Shown piece by piece: positions 10,234-20,423 of a stretch of 64,000 nt of DNA. The first letter of the stretch is position 1, and every line of letters begins with the position of its first letter. The notes under the pieces were generated by a model. It saw nothing but the letters and a program-made list of their open reading frames with translations, searched no databases and had not been told where the DNA came from. The DNA is from Shewanella psychropiezotolerans (GTDB lineage Bacteria > Pseudomonadota > Gammaproteobacteria > Enterobacterales > Shewanellaceae), in NCBI RefSeq assembly GCF_007197555.1, contig NZ_CP041614.1, forward strand, positions 4,766,001 to 4,830,000. The letters are read 5' to 3'. The position numbers were made by a program, and so were the translations under genes.

Positions 10234-10542
10234 AGATTTGCTCCATTATATTTTTTGTTTAGAGTTACTATTTAGATTCGAACACACCGCAAATTATCGG
10301 CTACGACTATCGCCTTTTACGGTATTTTCGTTTGCTTACGCTCCCGAAGCTAACAGAAGATCACGGTAGCAACAAGTTAACAACGTAATTATAACGAATG
10401 TAAATCTCACGAATATTGATTCAATGGATGACTAACTATTTCATTAAATATCAGTCCATTTGGCGAGAGTTCTGGGCCCAGAGGCAAAGTCTATAATTAC
10501 AGCTGCAATATAGACCTGCAGTAACATTTTATCCGTCCATAA
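10234..10542. other. Intergenic region upstream of the protease gene
   Basis: It contains the protease promoter region on its left side. I see no ORF, no convincing paired -35/-10 boxes and no repeat that I can defend. Confidence 0.4.
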
Positions 10543-10569
10543 AAAAACGCAGCTCATCGCTGCGTTTTT
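10543..10569 (-). terminator. Intrinsic terminator of the MFS transporter gene
   Basis: The stem AAAAACGCAGC / GCTGCGTTTTT with loop TCATC carries T-runs on both sides. It sits 59 bases past the stop of the sugar transporter gene on the minus strand and could also stop plus-strand transcripts. Confidence 0.85.
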
Positions 10570-10627
10570 CTTTAAACAATCCAATCAAGATTACATGTCA
10601 ACTCTCACCTGCTAGCAAGCGCTAACC

Positions 10628-12031
10628 TTAGGTGCTAGCCACCGAAACCTCATCGGTACTTGCTTCATCTACCTCGCTACTCTGGCCTGCCTTATAGCCG
10701 ATGAAGGCAAAGAACAGGATATAGACATAACAGAGTGCACAGAGAATAAAGCTCCACTTATAACCGATAGAGTCTGCCAAAAAACCCTGGAGTGGTGGCA
10801 AAATACCGCCACCAACTATCATGGTGCACAGCAGGCCCGAAGCCTTGGGAGTGAACGCGCCTAAATTTGCGATCGATAAGGGAAAAATCGCCGGCCACAT
10901 GACCGAATGACACAAACCACACAGAATAAGAAACAGGGCAGCAAGCGGCACTTCTATGGCTGCCATATCGCTGAATAACACGGGAATAGCCAGGGTATTT
11001 TCCAGTGCGAAGGGCATAAAACTACCCAAGATAAGTACTAACGCAGCCACTGTGACTATCTGCAATAGATATTGAGTGCGGATCTTCTGACAAACCACGA
11101 AGCCAATCAAGCGACCAAGCATGGTACTGCCCCAGTAGTACGCCAGCAAAGGCACAGCCTGCTCGTGTCCAAGACCGCCCATCTCTGGAGTTGCCAGATA
11201 CAACATGAGAATCGAACCAATAGAGACTTCGACCCCCACGTAACAGAAGATCCCCCCTGCGCCATACATCAAGTGCTTATGGTCGAAAAAGGATCCCTTT
11301 ACCTGACTACCGGCCGAGGATGTACTAACACTGTCGATTTTCGGCAGTCGGGTGAAATAGATAAGTGCCGCGATACCGATAATCGCCACGGCTTGCACCA
11401 AATAAGGAATTTGAACCGCAGCCGCCTTGGCGATGATATATTCGCCATGGGAGGTAAAGTCTATCTCCTGCACGCTGGATAAGATAACGGCGCCGCCGAT
11501 AACCGGGCCAATCGTAGTCGCAAAGGAGTTAAAGCTGCCACCTAAATTCATCCGCGCCGATCCCGTTTGTTCCGGGCCAACTTTGACGATTAAAGGGTTA
11601 AGGGCGACTTGTAAGAATGCGACACCAGTGGCCAGCACGAAGAGTGCAAACAACACTCCCATGTATTCCATATAGTGGGCGGCGGGAATAAACAAGAGAT
11701 AGCCGATACCCATGATGCCCAATGCCAGGACCAAGGAGCGCTTATAACCTATCTTCTCCATCACAAGTCCTGCGGGAATAGCCCAGATGGCGAATGCGAT
11801 GAAAAAAGCCGACTGCACAAACATGGCTTCCATGTTCGACAATTGATGAATTTCTCGCATCACAGGAATAAGAATATCGTTCAATACTGTGGTGAAACCG
11901 ATAATAAAGTAGAGCACGACCAGTAACACCATGGCTCCCTTGTATTGGGAGGCGACAAACACGCTGCCGACTCGAGACTTACTGTCTTGTGACTGAGAGC
12001 CTGAGCTCGTGATTGGGGTTCCGCCAGCCAT
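10628..12031 (-). CDS. Sugar:H+ symporter, MFS FGHS (FucP/GluP-like) family
   Basis: A 467-residue, roughly 12-TM inner-membrane transporter. The hydrophobic pattern and the motif ATGVAFLQVALNPLIVKVGP in TM4-5 match the fucose-galactose-glucose:H+ symporter group, as does GGSFNSFATTIGPVIGGAVIL. The N-terminal 30 residues are hydrophilic and serine-rich; the tail is acidic. The start has a good AAGGA site seven bases upstream. The substrate cannot be read from sequence: in Shewanella, family members carry glucose, galactose, N-acetylglucosamine or other sugars. No sugar kinase or regulator lies alongside, so context does not settle it. Confidence 0.85.
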   Translation of the reverse strand: MAGGTPITSSGSQSQDSKSRVGSVFVASQYKGAMVLLVVLYFIIGFTTVLNDILIPVMREIHQLSNMEAMFVQSAFFIAFAIWAIPAGLVMEKIGYKRSLVLALGIMGIGYLLFIPAAHYMEYMGVLFALFVLATGVAFLQVALNPLIVKVGPEQTGSARMNLGGSFNSFATTIGPVIGGAVILSSVQEIDFTSHGEYIIAKAAAVQIPYLVQAVAIIGIAALIYFTRLPKIDSVSTSSAGSQVKGSFFDHKHLMYGAGGIFCYVGVEVSIGSILMLYLATPEMGGLGHEQAVPLLAYYWGSTMLGRLIGFVVCQKIRTQYLLQIVTVAALVLILGSFMPFALENTLAIPVLFSDMAAIEVPLAALFLILCGLCHSVMWPAIFPLSIANLGAFTPKASGLLCTMIVGGGILPPLQGFLADSIGYKWSFILCALCYVYILFFAFIGYKAGQSSEVDEASTDEVSVAST

Positions 12032-12303
12032 ATTCTCATCCTTAGATTATTATTTTATTTGTCTGACATTCCCCTGTTAAGGCTAAACCGACACAGAGCC
12101 CGTCAAACACAAGAAAACATCTTATTAACAACTGAACATCAATTACACACTAGCGCCTAATGACAGCGCTGTCAATTATCCATATTAGGCTTATTAATCA
12201 GCATCGATCAGACAAAGGTGGCCACATATTCACTTCACTCTCCCAATCCTGTTACTCCTATGTTATTTTTTACTTCATTATCAATCATTAGGGTCTCGTA
12301 CCT

Positions 12304-12975
12304 ATGTTTACTACCAAGAGCTTCTCCTTTCTTTCCCTGCTCAGTACAAATAACGAACGGGAATGGTTCAAGGCTAATCAGGCCCAATATGAAGATGAAG
12401 TTCGCACACCGGCCCTTAAATTTATCGAAGCCATGCAGCCCCATGTGCTGGCGCTATCACCAAGATTAACTGCCACCTCCAAGAAAGTCGGTGGCAGCTT
12501 AATGCGTCCCCAGCGTGATGCCCGCTTCAGTAAAGACAAGACCCCATATAAAACCAATGTCGGCATTCAATTTCGTCACTTTCAGGGCAAAGATGTCCAC
12601 GCTCCAGGCCTATATCTGCATATTGCCAACGATGGCTGCTTTATCGGTGCGGGGATTTGGCATCCCGACTCAAAGGCATTAAACAAACTACGTACCTGTA
12701 TCGATGAAAACCCCAATGCCTATAAGAAGGCATTAGTTCAGTTGCGAGAAGCAGGATTCGAGATGGAGGGCAGCAGCCTGGTACGCCCGCCAAGAGGATA
12801 TGATAAGACCCACCCCATGTTAGATGAGTTAAAGCGTAAAGACTTTATCGCCATCAAATCGATAGGGGCTAAACAGATCACAGATAAAGACTTTGTCTCC
12901 TGGTTTGCCAACGAATTTAAGCACACCCAAAAGCTAATGGGCTACCTATGCTTCGCACTAGATTTGGATTACTAA
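12304..12975 (+). CDS. DUF2461 (TIGR02453) family protein
   Basis: A 223-residue cytoplasmic protein with the family signatures: FSFLSLLSTNNEREWFKANQ near the N-terminus, then RPQRDARFSKDKTPYKTNVGI (about 63-83), and ADGCFIGAG-type core (LHIANDGCFIGAGIWHPDS). The length is normal for the family. The biochemical function of DUF2461 is not established. It is monocistronic, and a GGGCCTTTCA inverted repeat follows 126 bases after the stop. Confidence 0.85.
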   Translation: MFTTKSFSFLSLLSTNNEREWFKANQAQYEDEVRTPALKFIEAMQPHVLALSPRLTATSKKVGGSLMRPQRDARFSKDKTPYKTNVGIQFRHFQGKDVHAPGLYLHIANDGCFIGAGIWHPDSKALNKLRTCIDENPNAYKKALVQLREAGFEMEGSSLVRPPRGYDKTHPMLDELKRKDFIAIKSIGAKQITDKDFVSWFANEFKHTQKLMGYLCFALDLDY

Positions 12976-13101
12976 AGCAAACAATGATGACCTGCCCTAC
13001 CAGTCTTGGCGGACAATGATAAAAGAATATGCATGTTTAATCGCCCTCATCATTTAAAAGCACAGCCACAAGACCATCGCATTAACTATGCTAATAAGAG
13101 T

Positions 13102-13124
13102 GGGCCTTTCAAGTTGAAAGGCCC
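13102..13124. terminator. Hairpin, possible weak terminator
   Basis: GGGCCTTTCA / TGAAAGGCCC inverted repeat with a 3-base loop, downstream of the DUF2461 gene. There is no T-run on either side, so it may be a stability hairpin rather than a true terminator. The rest of 12976-13436 contains only a doubtful small minus-strand ORF and the upstream region of the YjiH-type gene. Confidence 0.5.
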
Positions 13125-13188
13125 AAGACACAACAGCTAGCCAAGAGGGCTATGCTTTCAAAAAACTGAGAATATTTGGCTCTGGTGA

Positions 13189-13392
13189 CTACCGTTTCTC
13201 ACTCACAAGCCCGCATAACTGTGGCGCAATACTTTTGCCTTCTAACGAGTAAAAACAGCCCCCTATCTTAGCTAATCTACCTTTATCGCCATAAAAGATC
13301 ACAGCAAACCTAGATACTCTATAGAAACACTTCAAAATAAAAACTCCAACAATATACTGCTTAAGCCTTTTCTTAAATATGGCTTGTGACAT
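13189..13392 (-). CDS. Doubtful small ORF (67 aa)
   Basis: ATG 13392 follows AAGG by six bases (MSQAIFKKRLKQYIVGVFIL...). The product is basic and cysteine-containing with no recognised domain. It lies in an otherwise gene-free stretch opposite the YjiH-type gene. It may be chance; kept only because it has a plausible ribosome site and no competing gene. Confidence 0.2.
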   Translation of the reverse strand: MSQAIFKKRLKQYIVGVFILKCFYRVSRFAVIFYGDKGRLAKIGGCFYSLEGKSIAPQLCGLVSEKR

Positions 13393-13436
13393 TAAAACCT
13401 TACATAAAAACAATTAAAAATAGGACTCGTAGTCAC

Positions 13437-14843
13437 ATGAATAATGAAATAGGTCATGCCTCAAAAAATTCAGAGTCTGATCCGCTCGAAGCGACAGCAG
13501 TGAAGAACTATTCAACAAAGCGCTTACTACGTTTTGCTTTTCCTTCCTTAGTGGGGGTCCTATTGTTTTTAACACCATTCATAATAGATGGTAAATTTAC
13601 AGTTATAATTGCTTACCTAATCTCCAGCCTTAATGCTTACTTCAAAGCATATATGCTACCGATATCGCTTATGTTGACGATTACATCAGCAGTCTTATCA
13701 GTCATTGTTCCTATGACTCCGCTCTTGGAAAAAAGTAAAAACCGCTTTATTCAATTGTTCAATCCGGGAGCTATCTGGATTTTAATTAGGGTATTAGGTG
13801 CCATCAGCATTATTATGATTTACCTAAATATAGGGCCAGAATGGATTTGGGATCGTAAGACCGGTGGCGTAATGCTGTTAGATGTAGCACCTGTCTTGCT
13901 AATTTTGTACTTCCTAAGTGCTATTTTTTTACCGTTATTGACAAATTATGGCTTAATGGAATTTATTGGAACATTATTAAATAAACGATTTAAACGAATA
14001 TTCAATTTACCCGGTTTTGCAGCAGTAGATGCCCTTGCATCATGGCTATCAGCCTCTAGTGTAGGCATGATACTAACGATTCAACAATACCGAACAGGTC
14101 TCTATACCAAACGAGAAGCTGCAATGATAACGACTAATTTTTCTGTCGTTAGTATTGCTTTTGCGTATGTCATGTTATCGTTTATTAAGCTTGAACACTT
14201 ATTTATTCAATGGTACATCTCTGTTGTAATAACTGGAATTATTTGCGCAATAATAGTGCCGAAACTACCGCCACTTAAAAAAATACCAAATGATGTTTTC
14301 ACTAATGCTCCCGTGACTCCTCGCGATGAAATTAATATAGATGGAAACCCTTTTAAATTCGCACTTCGTAAAGGAATAGAGCGTGCGGATTGTGCTCCCT
14401 CAATCTGGACACAACTTAAAGACGGTATCCACACTGCTTCAGATGTCGCAATCACGGTTTTTCCAACACTGATGCTAATTGGAGTAGGAGGGCTTGCTTT
14501 AATTGAATATACCAACGTCATTCAATTCCTTTCAATACCATTAATTCCCTTACTTAATTTACTCCAACTACCAGAAGCTTCTCTCGCTGCAACCGCAATT
14601 CTTTCTGGAGTAATAGAAATATTAATGCCTTCAATTTTAGGTGCCCACATTGAAAGTGAGCTAACTCGTTTTGTAGTTGCTGGTGTGGCGATAAATGAAA
14701 TCATTTTCTTATCTGAAGTGGCAATAATACTTATCAGGGCAAATATAGGTTTAAATCTATTAAACCTACTCGCAATTTGGTGTCTTCGTCTACTAATAGC
14801 GTTACCGATTTTAACCTTATTAGGGAATATTTTTGTACCTTGA
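13437..14843 (+). CDS. YjiH family multi-TM membrane protein (nucleoside-recognition/GATE-type), probable transporter
   Basis: The start at 13437 (MNNEIGHASKNSES) is preferred over 13386 because the extra residues look non-coding; the product is 468 residues. There are about ten hydrophobic segments from residue 30 onward. YjiH-like core segments include VAPVLLILYFLSAIFLPLLTNYGLMEFIGTL and GFAAVDALASWLSASSVGMILT, plus a gate-like C-terminal half. It is followed after 68 bases by a guanidino-ureohydrolase gene in the same direction, which suggests it imports or exports the hydrolase substrate or product. The pair is visibly more AT-rich than flanking genes, suggesting acquisition. The substrate is an inference only. 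Confidence 0.8.
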   Translation: MNNEIGHASKNSESDPLEATAVKNYSTKRLLRFAFPSLVGVLLFLTPFIIDGKFTVIIAYLISSLNAYFKAYMLPISLMLTITSAVLSVIVPMTPLLEKSKNRFIQLFNPGAIWILIRVLGAISIIMIYLNIGPEWIWDRKTGGVMLLDVAPVLLILYFLSAIFLPLLTNYGLMEFIGTLLNKRFKRIFNLPGFAAVDALASWLSASSVGMILTIQQYRTGLYTKREAAMITTNFSVVSIAFAYVMLSFIKLEHLFIQWYISVVITGIICAIIVPKLPPLKKIPNDVFTNAPVTPRDEINIDGNPFKFALRKGIERADCAPSIWTQLKDGIHTASDVAITVFPTLMLIGVGGLALIEYTNVIQFLSIPLIPLLNLLQLPEASLAATAILSGVIEILMPSILGAHIESELTRFVVAGVAINEIIFLSEVAIILIRANIGLNLLNLLAIWCLRLLIALPILTLLGNIFVP

Positions 14844-14911
14844 TATTCGTTTTAAACTTAACGAGTAAATATTAAAAAGAAAACAATTAACCCTGTTATG
14901 GAGCATTGGCA

Positions 14912-15865
14912 ATGAGTAAAAAAGCGTTAAACCAGCCACTTAGTGGAAATGAAATGCCCCGTTTTGGCGGCCCAGCTACAATGATGAGACTCCCAACTCA
15001 AACGAACACTGTTGGCCTAAATGCTTGTTTTATTGGAATACCACTGGATATTGGAACATCTAATAGGCCAGGAGCTCGTTTAGCCCCTCGCCAAATTCGA
15101 GATGAATCACGAATGTTGAGACCATTCAATGTCTACACTGGAGCAGCCCCTTTTGAAAGCATTCAAGTGGCTGATATAGGTGATGTTGCCATCAATACTT
15201 TCAACCTTCAAAAGAGTATGGACATTATTGAGCATGCATATGATGAGATTATCTCTAATAACTGTAAGCCTTTAACCCTCGGTGGTGATCATACTATTAC
15301 ATTGCCTATCTTGCGTGCTCTAAGTAAAAAATACGGCCCTATGGGGATGATCCATGTTGATGCTCATGCTGATACAAACGAACATATGTTTGGTGAAAAA
15401 ATAGCTCATGGAACTCCATTTAGACGAGCAGTAGAAGAAGGACTAATTGATGGAAACCGAGTAGCACAAATAGGTTTACGTGGTACAGGATATTCATCCA
15501 AAGAGTTTGAGTGGTCAAGAGAGCAAGGATTCAGAGTTGTTCCTGTAGAAGAATGTTGGAATAAATCCCTAGTGCTTTTAATGTCAGAGCTAAGAGAAAA
15601 GCTTGGGAAAGGTCCGGTCTATATTAGTTTTGATATTGATGGTATAGACCCAGCCTACGCTCCTGGTACTGGAACGGCTGAGATAGCAGGATTAACAGTT
15701 CCTCAAGCTCTAGAAATTATTCGAGGTTGCCGTGGATTAGATGTGATAGGTTGCGACTTAGTCGAAGTTTCTCCTCCTTACGATACAAGTGGTAATACAT
15801 CATTACTTGCAGCTAATTTACTTTTTGAAATGTTATGCGTATTGCCAGAAGTTGAATATAAATAG
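14912..15865 (+). CDS. Ureohydrolase family enzyme, probable guanidinobutyrase/guanidinopropionase (annotated broadly as agmatinase)
   Basis: ATG 14912 is chosen because GGAG lies eight bases upstream; TTG 14906 is the alternative. The product is 317 residues. The Mn-binding ureohydrolase motifs are complete: GGDHTITLPIL, MIHVDAHADTNEH and SFDIDGIDPAYAPGTGT. These enzymes split a guanidino compound into urea and an amine. The segments RPGARLAPRQIRDESRMLRP, ADIGDVAINTF and GEKIAHGTPFRRAVEEGL resemble Pseudomonas guanidinobutyrase and guanidinopropionase more than classical SpeB. The exact substrate (4-guanidinobutyrate, 3-guanidinopropionate or other) needs assay. It is paired with the upstream YjiH-type membrane protein. 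Confidence 0.88.
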   Translation: MSKKALNQPLSGNEMPRFGGPATMMRLPTQTNTVGLNACFIGIPLDIGTSNRPGARLAPRQIRDESRMLRPFNVYTGAAPFESIQVADIGDVAINTFNLQKSMDIIEHAYDEIISNNCKPLTLGGDHTITLPILRALSKKYGPMGMIHVDAHADTNEHMFGEKIAHGTPFRRAVEEGLIDGNRVAQIGLRGTGYSSKEFEWSREQGFRVVPVEECWNKSLVLLMSELREKLGKGPVYISFDIDGIDPAYAPGTGTAEIAGLTVPQALEIIRGCRGLDVIGCDLVEVSPPYDTSGNTSLLAANLLFEMLCVLPEVEYK

Positions 15866-15867
15866 AT

Positions 15868-15975
15868 CAGCAGATCAAAACAGGTGAAGAGTTCGGTACC
15901 GATAATTGGTACCAGCGCTTTGTCCGTGAAACTTTCAGGACCTATGTCAAAAGCGAGTTACACAAAATACCCTAG
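15868..15975 (+). pseudogene. Possible 3' fragment of a lost gene (SPFH/Band-7-like?)
   Basis: Immediately after the ureohydrolase stop, one frame reads 35 protein-like residues, including GTDNWYQRFVRETFRTYVK, to TAG at 15973, with no start or body. The pattern resembles part of an SPFH/Band-7 domain, but this is recall-level similarity. If right, the AT-rich pair was inserted into or beside an older gene and left this scar. The remaining gap to 16343 shows only the palindrome at 16297 and the upstream region of the GST gene. Confidence 0.35.
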
Positions 15976-16296
15976 TGCCCAGCTTAAATAAAATTGCTCG
16001 AACATAGCAGATTCAGTAGTCAATAAACTAAAAGGCTACTTTGTTGACCCCAATGGTATCCCCTTGATAAAAGGCACCCGGTAATCATCTGTTTGTCATA
16101 AAATGACGATATAAGTAGATTTACAGGTAAGTAAAGCTGACTTACCTTACCTCTGTTCTAAGAATGAGAGGAATAACTAAATTCCAGGCCCATTATTAGG
16201 TCATCTGAAGAGTTGCTTTGCAGCTTAATTGAAATAAAAATCACCGGACTCAGGTCAATACAGAGAAGGCTGTAATCAGTCTTTAAGTAATGAATT

Positions 16297-16310
16297 ATAC
16301 CGATTGGTAT
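16297..16310. repeat. ATACC-N4-GGTAT palindrome upstream of the GST gene
   Basis: ATACCGATTGGTAT ends 33 bases before the GST start codon. The same ATACC-N4-GGTAT geometry recurs at 22611-22624 before another ORF. It could be an operator or a dispersed intergenic palindrome. Confidence 0.5.
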
Positions 16311-16343
16311 TAGTAAGCTGTTACTCAATCTTCAGGAGTTTTT

Positions 16344-17012
16344 ATGATCGACTTATATACCGCCGCAACCCCCAATGGCCATAAAATATCTATCGCACTA
16401 GAAGAGATGGGATTGGAGTATAGTGTCCATCACTTGGATTTGATGCAAGCCGATCAGAAGCAATCTGAATTTATCGCAATTAACCCCAATGGCCGTATCC
16501 CCGCCATTATCGATAGAGACAATAATGACTTCGCTGTATTCGAGTCCGGTGCCATTCTTATCTATCTAGCCGAAAAATCTGGAAAACTCTTGCCTGCACA
16601 TCCTGACAAGCGCTCACAAACATTGCAATGGCTGATGTTCCAGATGTCCGCTGTAGGTCCTATGATGGGTCAAGCTAATGTCTTCCACCGTTACCTGCCA
16701 GAGAAGATCCCAACGGCCATCGAGCGCTATCAAAACGAGAGCCGTCGATTATTTGAAGTCATGAATCATCAGCTATCCGATAACCGCTACCTGTCAGGGG
16801 ATGACTACACCATAGCCGACATAGCCACCTGGCCCTGGGTACGTATCTTTGAGTGGAGCGGCGTCGATATCTCGGGACTCGGGCACCTGGAACGCTGGTT
16901 GAATGAGATAGCCAAACGACCAGCAGTTCAGATAGGCATAGTGACACCGCCGTCATCGGACTTAAGCGATGAGGAGCTGGCTGAGCAGATTAGAAAGATG
17001 GTGTCTAAATAA
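16344..17012 (+). CDS. Glutathione S-transferase family protein, YfcG/Nu-class-like
   Basis: A 222-residue cytosolic enzyme. The N-terminal thioredoxin-like domain (1-80) has [19 protein letters not shown] at the glutathione site, with Asn instead of the classical Tyr/Ser/Cys, as in YfcG/Ygh[12 protein letters not shown] and [13 protein letters not shown] form the cis-Pro and gamma-Glu binding parts. The C-terminal helical domain includes [12 protein letters not shown]. YfcG-type enzymes have disulfide-bond reductase activity, so reductase rather than conjugation activity is the better guess. CAGGAG lies eight bases before the ATG. It is monocistronic. Confidence 0.88.
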   Translation: MIDLYTAATPNGHKISIALEEMGLEYSVHHLDLMQADQKQSEFIAINPNGRIPAIIDRDNNDFAVFESGAILIYLAEKSGKLLPAHPDKRSQTLQWLMFQMSAVGPMMGQANVFHRYLPEKIPTAIERYQNESRRLFEVMNHQLSDNRYLSGDDYTIADIATWPWVRIFEWSGVDISGLGHLERWLNEIAKRPAVQIGIVTPPSSDLSDEELAEQIRKMVSK

Positions 17013-17038
17013 CCTCTATTATCCTTGCCTCCGCCTCG

Positions 17039-17377
17039 CTAAACCAACTTGTAGGAGATGACGTAGAGTTGTTCTGTATTTGGATAAACCTTACTGATTA
17101 TCTCCTTTAGCTTTGGTAGCTCAAGGTATTCTTGCTGGGCGTGAAACTCGTTAATCTCGCTGAAGAGTATCGGCTCTACCGACTCAATTTTTATGTCACA
17201 AACCTTAATATTAGTTTCTAAGGTATACACCTCGACCTGGGTCCCTGGCACATAATGACACTCAGACTCATCCCTGATGGTGATGGTCTTTTTCCCTGAT
17301 GCAACAAAGGGGGTGAGCATTTCAAAAAAGCTGATTTTAGTTGGTACATCTTTCATTAATAAATCCAAGTTATCCAT
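17039..17377 (-). CDS. yqfB: N4-acetylcytidine amidohydrolase, ASCH fold (YqfB family)
   Basis: A 112-residue protein. GKKTITIRDESECHYVPG, the EQ-type segment QQEYLELPKLKEIISKVYP and the terminal LYVISYKLV line up along their whole length with E. coli YqfB (103 aa). YqfB is an amidohydrolase that removes acetyl from N4-acetylcytidine nucleosides. The catalytic Lys, Thr (in KKTITIRDE) and Glu (QEYLEL) are present. About nine extra N-terminal residues precede the family core. It is convergent with the GST gene, with only 26 bases between stops. Confidence 0.9.
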   Translation of the reverse strand: MDNLDLLMKDVPTKISFFEMLTPFVASGKKTITIRDESECHYVPGTQVEVYTLETNIKVCDIKIESVEPILFSEINEFHAQQEYLELPKLKEIISKVYPNTEQLYVISYKLV

Positions 17378-17526
17378 CTGGTTATTTAAGCTAGCCTAGC
17401 CTGTAAAATTGCAGCTAGACCAGTTATTTTAAGGAACCAATTCTGTGCTCATTCCTCAGAACGATGCCTAAGCCATCATCTCAAATCAGTTGCCAACACT
17501 AAAGCTGTATTTCCCGCTTCTATGAG

Positions 17527-19623
17527 CTACTTAGTTTTAAATCTATTTAACTCGACTCGAAGATCCCCAGCACTCCCCTCCAGTTCAACGCTTGTGGTAA
17601 CCGCAGAAGTCATGCTATCCATCACATCAATTGCCGTATCATTAATCACCACTACGTTACGATTAATCTCTTCAGCTACGGCGCTTTGCTCCTCTGCCGC
17701 TGAAGCGATTTGATTATTCATGTCATTTATAACTTCAATCGCCTGATTGATCTCTGCAAGTGCTTGCTGAGCAGCTTGCGTTTCCTCTTTCGTTCCTATG
17801 GCCTGCTGTTGACTTTCTTGCATCAAATCAACGATAGACTGGGTTTCAGTTTCCAAACGTGCAAGCATTTTACGGATCTCTTCGGTCGAACTCTGAGTCC
17901 GGGTTGCCAGATTACGAACTTCATCGGCAACGACAGCGAAACCCCGCCCCGCTTCGCCCGCTCTCGCAGCTTCAATAGCTGCATTGAGTGCGAGTAAATT
18001 AGTTTGATCTGCAATCCCGCCTATTTCCGATAAAATCCCCTGAATCGCAGCACTGGACTTTGCTAGATTTCGAGTTTGTCCCTGAGCACTGTTGATCTTT
18101 AATGCTAAATCACTCACTGCCGATACCGTGTTGCTCATCTGTTTCATGCCACTTACACTATTGGATTGCACCTGGCTTGCTGCCGCAGCCGCTTGAACAG
18201 CCGAACTGGCAATCTCCTGCGCCGTTGCGCTCATCTCATTGATAGCTGTGGCCAGAGAGTTAACTTCGTTAACTTGGCCAAGCAGCTTCTGCTTTGAATC
18301 TTCTGCTTGTAACTTACCCTTAGCAGAACTCAGTTCAACCTGTTCAGCCGTCTGCATGACAGTACCTAATGTCTCCTGTAAACGGATTAAGAAGGTATTA
18401 AACCAATGTGCTAGCTGCGCCGTTTCATCCTTACCACTTTTTTCAATCCGATAAGTTAAATCACCGTCTCCCTCGGCGACATCTTTAAAACGTTCAACCA
18501 GATTAGTGAGTATTCTTCCCAGAGAGTTACCTATCATGGTCATGGCGACAATACCGAGTATGACAGCGAAGAGACCTGCTAAAACCCCTTGTTTAATCGC
18601 ACTCTCATTCTGTATATCACTCCAGGTTTCAAACTCTGTTATCCCTTGGATCAGTTTACTTCTGGGAACAGAGACCATCACGATCCAATGAGAGTCAGAG
18701 GTATTGACTGAGGTGATCGCATATTCTTGGGAACCTATGGACATCAATCCACTTTCTGCTTGACGGGCTAATGCTTGAATATCGGACCATTGAGAAGATA
18801 ATTGCCTGGAAACTTTTTTACCGACTTGTGATGGTGCGCCGCTGTTGGCCAGCACCGCTCCTTTCCAGGATGAAATAATAATATTACTCTCACCATCAAA
18901 TAATTTATACGCCAGTTTCTCACTCTGCCCCTGAAGCTCTGACAGGGATAAATCGAAACCCAAGGTACCAATAATGTGGCCGTTCACTTTTATGGGTTGG
19001 CTAATGGTAGTGATCAATTCATCTCTGCCACGAACCGGATAGATATAGGGCTCCATAACGAAGGTACGACCGGTTTCAAACGGCATTAAGTGCCAGTCAT
19101 CAGTCCGTTCACCATTACTATTGAGCGCTGTGTTGTTGAAACTCTCCATCGCAACGGAATCGAAGCTATTATTGGAATTAGGAGAAAAGAAAGGAGCTAG
19201 ATAGCCCTTACTATTGATTGCTTCTGCAACTTGAACTTCCGATTCTGTGGGCCAAGTTTTTTGATCCCATACCATATAGCCTGCAAATACTGCCTTGTCC
19301 TGAACCTCTAACGCGGCGATAAATTGTTTAACTATGGTATCGGCACCGACCGAATTTACACCGCTCAACTCTATGATTGATCGAACTTGATTTAAATTGG
19401 CAAGCACCGGAAACAGTTGAGTCTCTATTATTTTCCCCTGTTCCGATGCAGTGGATTTCAAATGGAAATTAATCGCATCGCTCAACTGAACCTTAACCTT
19501 ATCGGTCACCTGCTGACTCACTGTCGTATACGCGTTAGTAGTCATACCCATAGCAATGAGTAACGTAAACGTCATTGCTATTCCTGCGCTTACAGCAATT
19601 CGAGTTTTGATGGTTTTAAACAC
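17527..19623 (-). CDS. Methyl-accepting chemotaxis protein with periplasmic Cache domain
   Basis: I choose GTG 19623 because AAGGA precedes it by seven bases; the longer in-frame start at 19692 adds an odd hydrophilic leader in front of TM1. The product is 698 residues. Order: TM1 ([19 protein letters not shown]), double-Cache sensor (about 30-330, with [11 protein letters not shown] and [18 protein letters not shown]), TM2 ([20 protein letters not shown]), HAMP, then the methyl-accepting signalling domain. The signalling hairpin tip reads [24 protein letters not shown]. dCache receptors usually sense amino or organic acids. It is a stand-alone gene; it has no C-terminal CheR/CheB-tether pentapeptide. 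Confidence 0.93.
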   Translation of the reverse strand: MFKTIKTRIAVSAGIAMTFTLLIAMGMTTNAYTTVSQQVTDKVKVQLSDAINFHLKSTASEQGKIIETQLFPVLANLNQVRSIIELSGVNSVGADTIVKQFIAALEVQDKAVFAGYMVWDQKTWPTESEVQVAEAINSKGYLAPFFSPNSNNSFDSVAMESFNNTALNSNGERTDDWHLMPFETGRTFVMEPYIYPVRGRDELITTISQPIKVNGHIIGTLGFDLSLSELQGQSEKLAYKLFDGESNIIISSWKGAVLANSGAPSQVGKKVSRQLSSQWSDIQALARQAESGLMSIGSQEYAITSVNTSDSHWIVMVSVPRSKLIQGITEFETWSDIQNESAIKQGVLAGLFAVILGIVAMTMIGNSLGRILTNLVERFKDVAEGDGDLTYRIEKSGKDETAQLAHWFNTFLIRLQETLGTVMQTAEQVELSSAKGKLQAEDSKQKLLGQVNEVNSLATAINEMSATAQEIASSAVQAAAAASQVQSNSVSGMKQMSNTVSAVSDLALKINSAQGQTRNLAKSSAAIQGILSEIGGIADQTNLLALNAAIEAARAGEAGRGFAVVADEVRNLATRTQSSTEEIRKMLARLETETQSIVDLMQESQQQAIGTKEETQAAQQALAEINQAIEVINDMNNQIASAAEEQSAVAEEINRNVVVINDTAIDVMDSMTSAVTTSVELEGSAGDLRVELNRFKTK

Positions 19624-19847
19624 AAAAAATCCTTCTTTATTAGTATTATGACTGGATTGAGAGTCTCCTTGAAAAGATGACCCTAAACCCATAATTATAA
19701 TTTAAGAATATGAATAGAATGCATCAGAATATGAACGAGATGTGAACAGGCGTGTAAACTTTGTAAACCCGCGTAAAGTAAAAAAATGAAGGCAGGCAAT
19801 AAGAGAAATAAAGAGAAGAGAAGAAAAAGAAGAAAGCGGAGCGAGTG

Positions 19848-20336
19848 CTAGTTGACTCTCCGCTCGTATTTAGCTGAGGTAATGTATTGCCCGAATGTTT
19901 CACACCAGACGATAACGGTATTATATTGAGAAGGGTCAATACTGACACTCATAGGCAGGATAAAATTCTCAAACGTCTTCACTTCACCGACTTGCACCAT
20001 AGACGACTTCAATCGATTAAAGTCTGCTTCCGTTTCCACAAACTCAGGAGACAGATAAAGTTTATAATCCGGTCCGGGAGAGAGACTCCCAGAAAAAGAG
20101 ACAGAATCGGGACCAATTGATACTTCCCCTTCCCCCCAATGCAAAGCATCGCTATCTTCTCTATCCCGAGAAAATTCAGCGACAAATAAACGGTTCTCTG
20201 CAGCCAATGCCAATACTTGGCTATCGGGCGCGGCGGGCGCTATCAGTATAGGCAAGTAATATATCCCCAAAACAAACCCACCGAACACAGCCAGAACATG
20301 AGAGAGTGCAAAAGATAAAACCAACCGTTTTTTCAT
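19848..20336 (-). CDS. DM13 domain protein, membrane-anchored or exported
   Basis: A 162-residue protein. One N-terminal hydrophobic segment (LSFALSHVLAVFGGFVLGIYYLPI) acts as anchor or uncleaved signal. The DM13 domain covers about 60-160, with FSGSLSPGPDYKLYLSP, VQVGEVKTFENFILP and the closing NTVIVWCETFGQYITSAKY. DM13 domains are proposed to bind redox cofactors; the conserved Cys in VIVWCETF is present. It is transcribed in the same direction as the small DUF3955 gene 87 bases upstream, perhaps as one operon. Confidence 0.82.
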   Translation of the reverse strand: MKKRLVLSFALSHVLAVFGGFVLGIYYLPILIAPAAPDSQVLALAAENRLFVAEFSRDREDSDALHWGEGEVSIGPDSVSFSGSLSPGPDYKLYLSPEFVETEADFNRLKSSMVQVGEVKTFENFILPMSVSIDPSQYNTVIVWCETFGQYITSAKYERRVN

Positions 20337-20423
20337 GTTATTTCCTAACTCATCTATGCTGGTGAATCCTAAAGATACCTGACCAGTATGTAGTGATCAT
20401 AACTCCATGTTGAAATTACCATA

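Noticed and set aside
19724..19948. Minus-strand ORF overlapping the DM13 gene end
   Set aside because: Overlaps a well-supported gene in another frame and has low-complexity Phe/Ser content.
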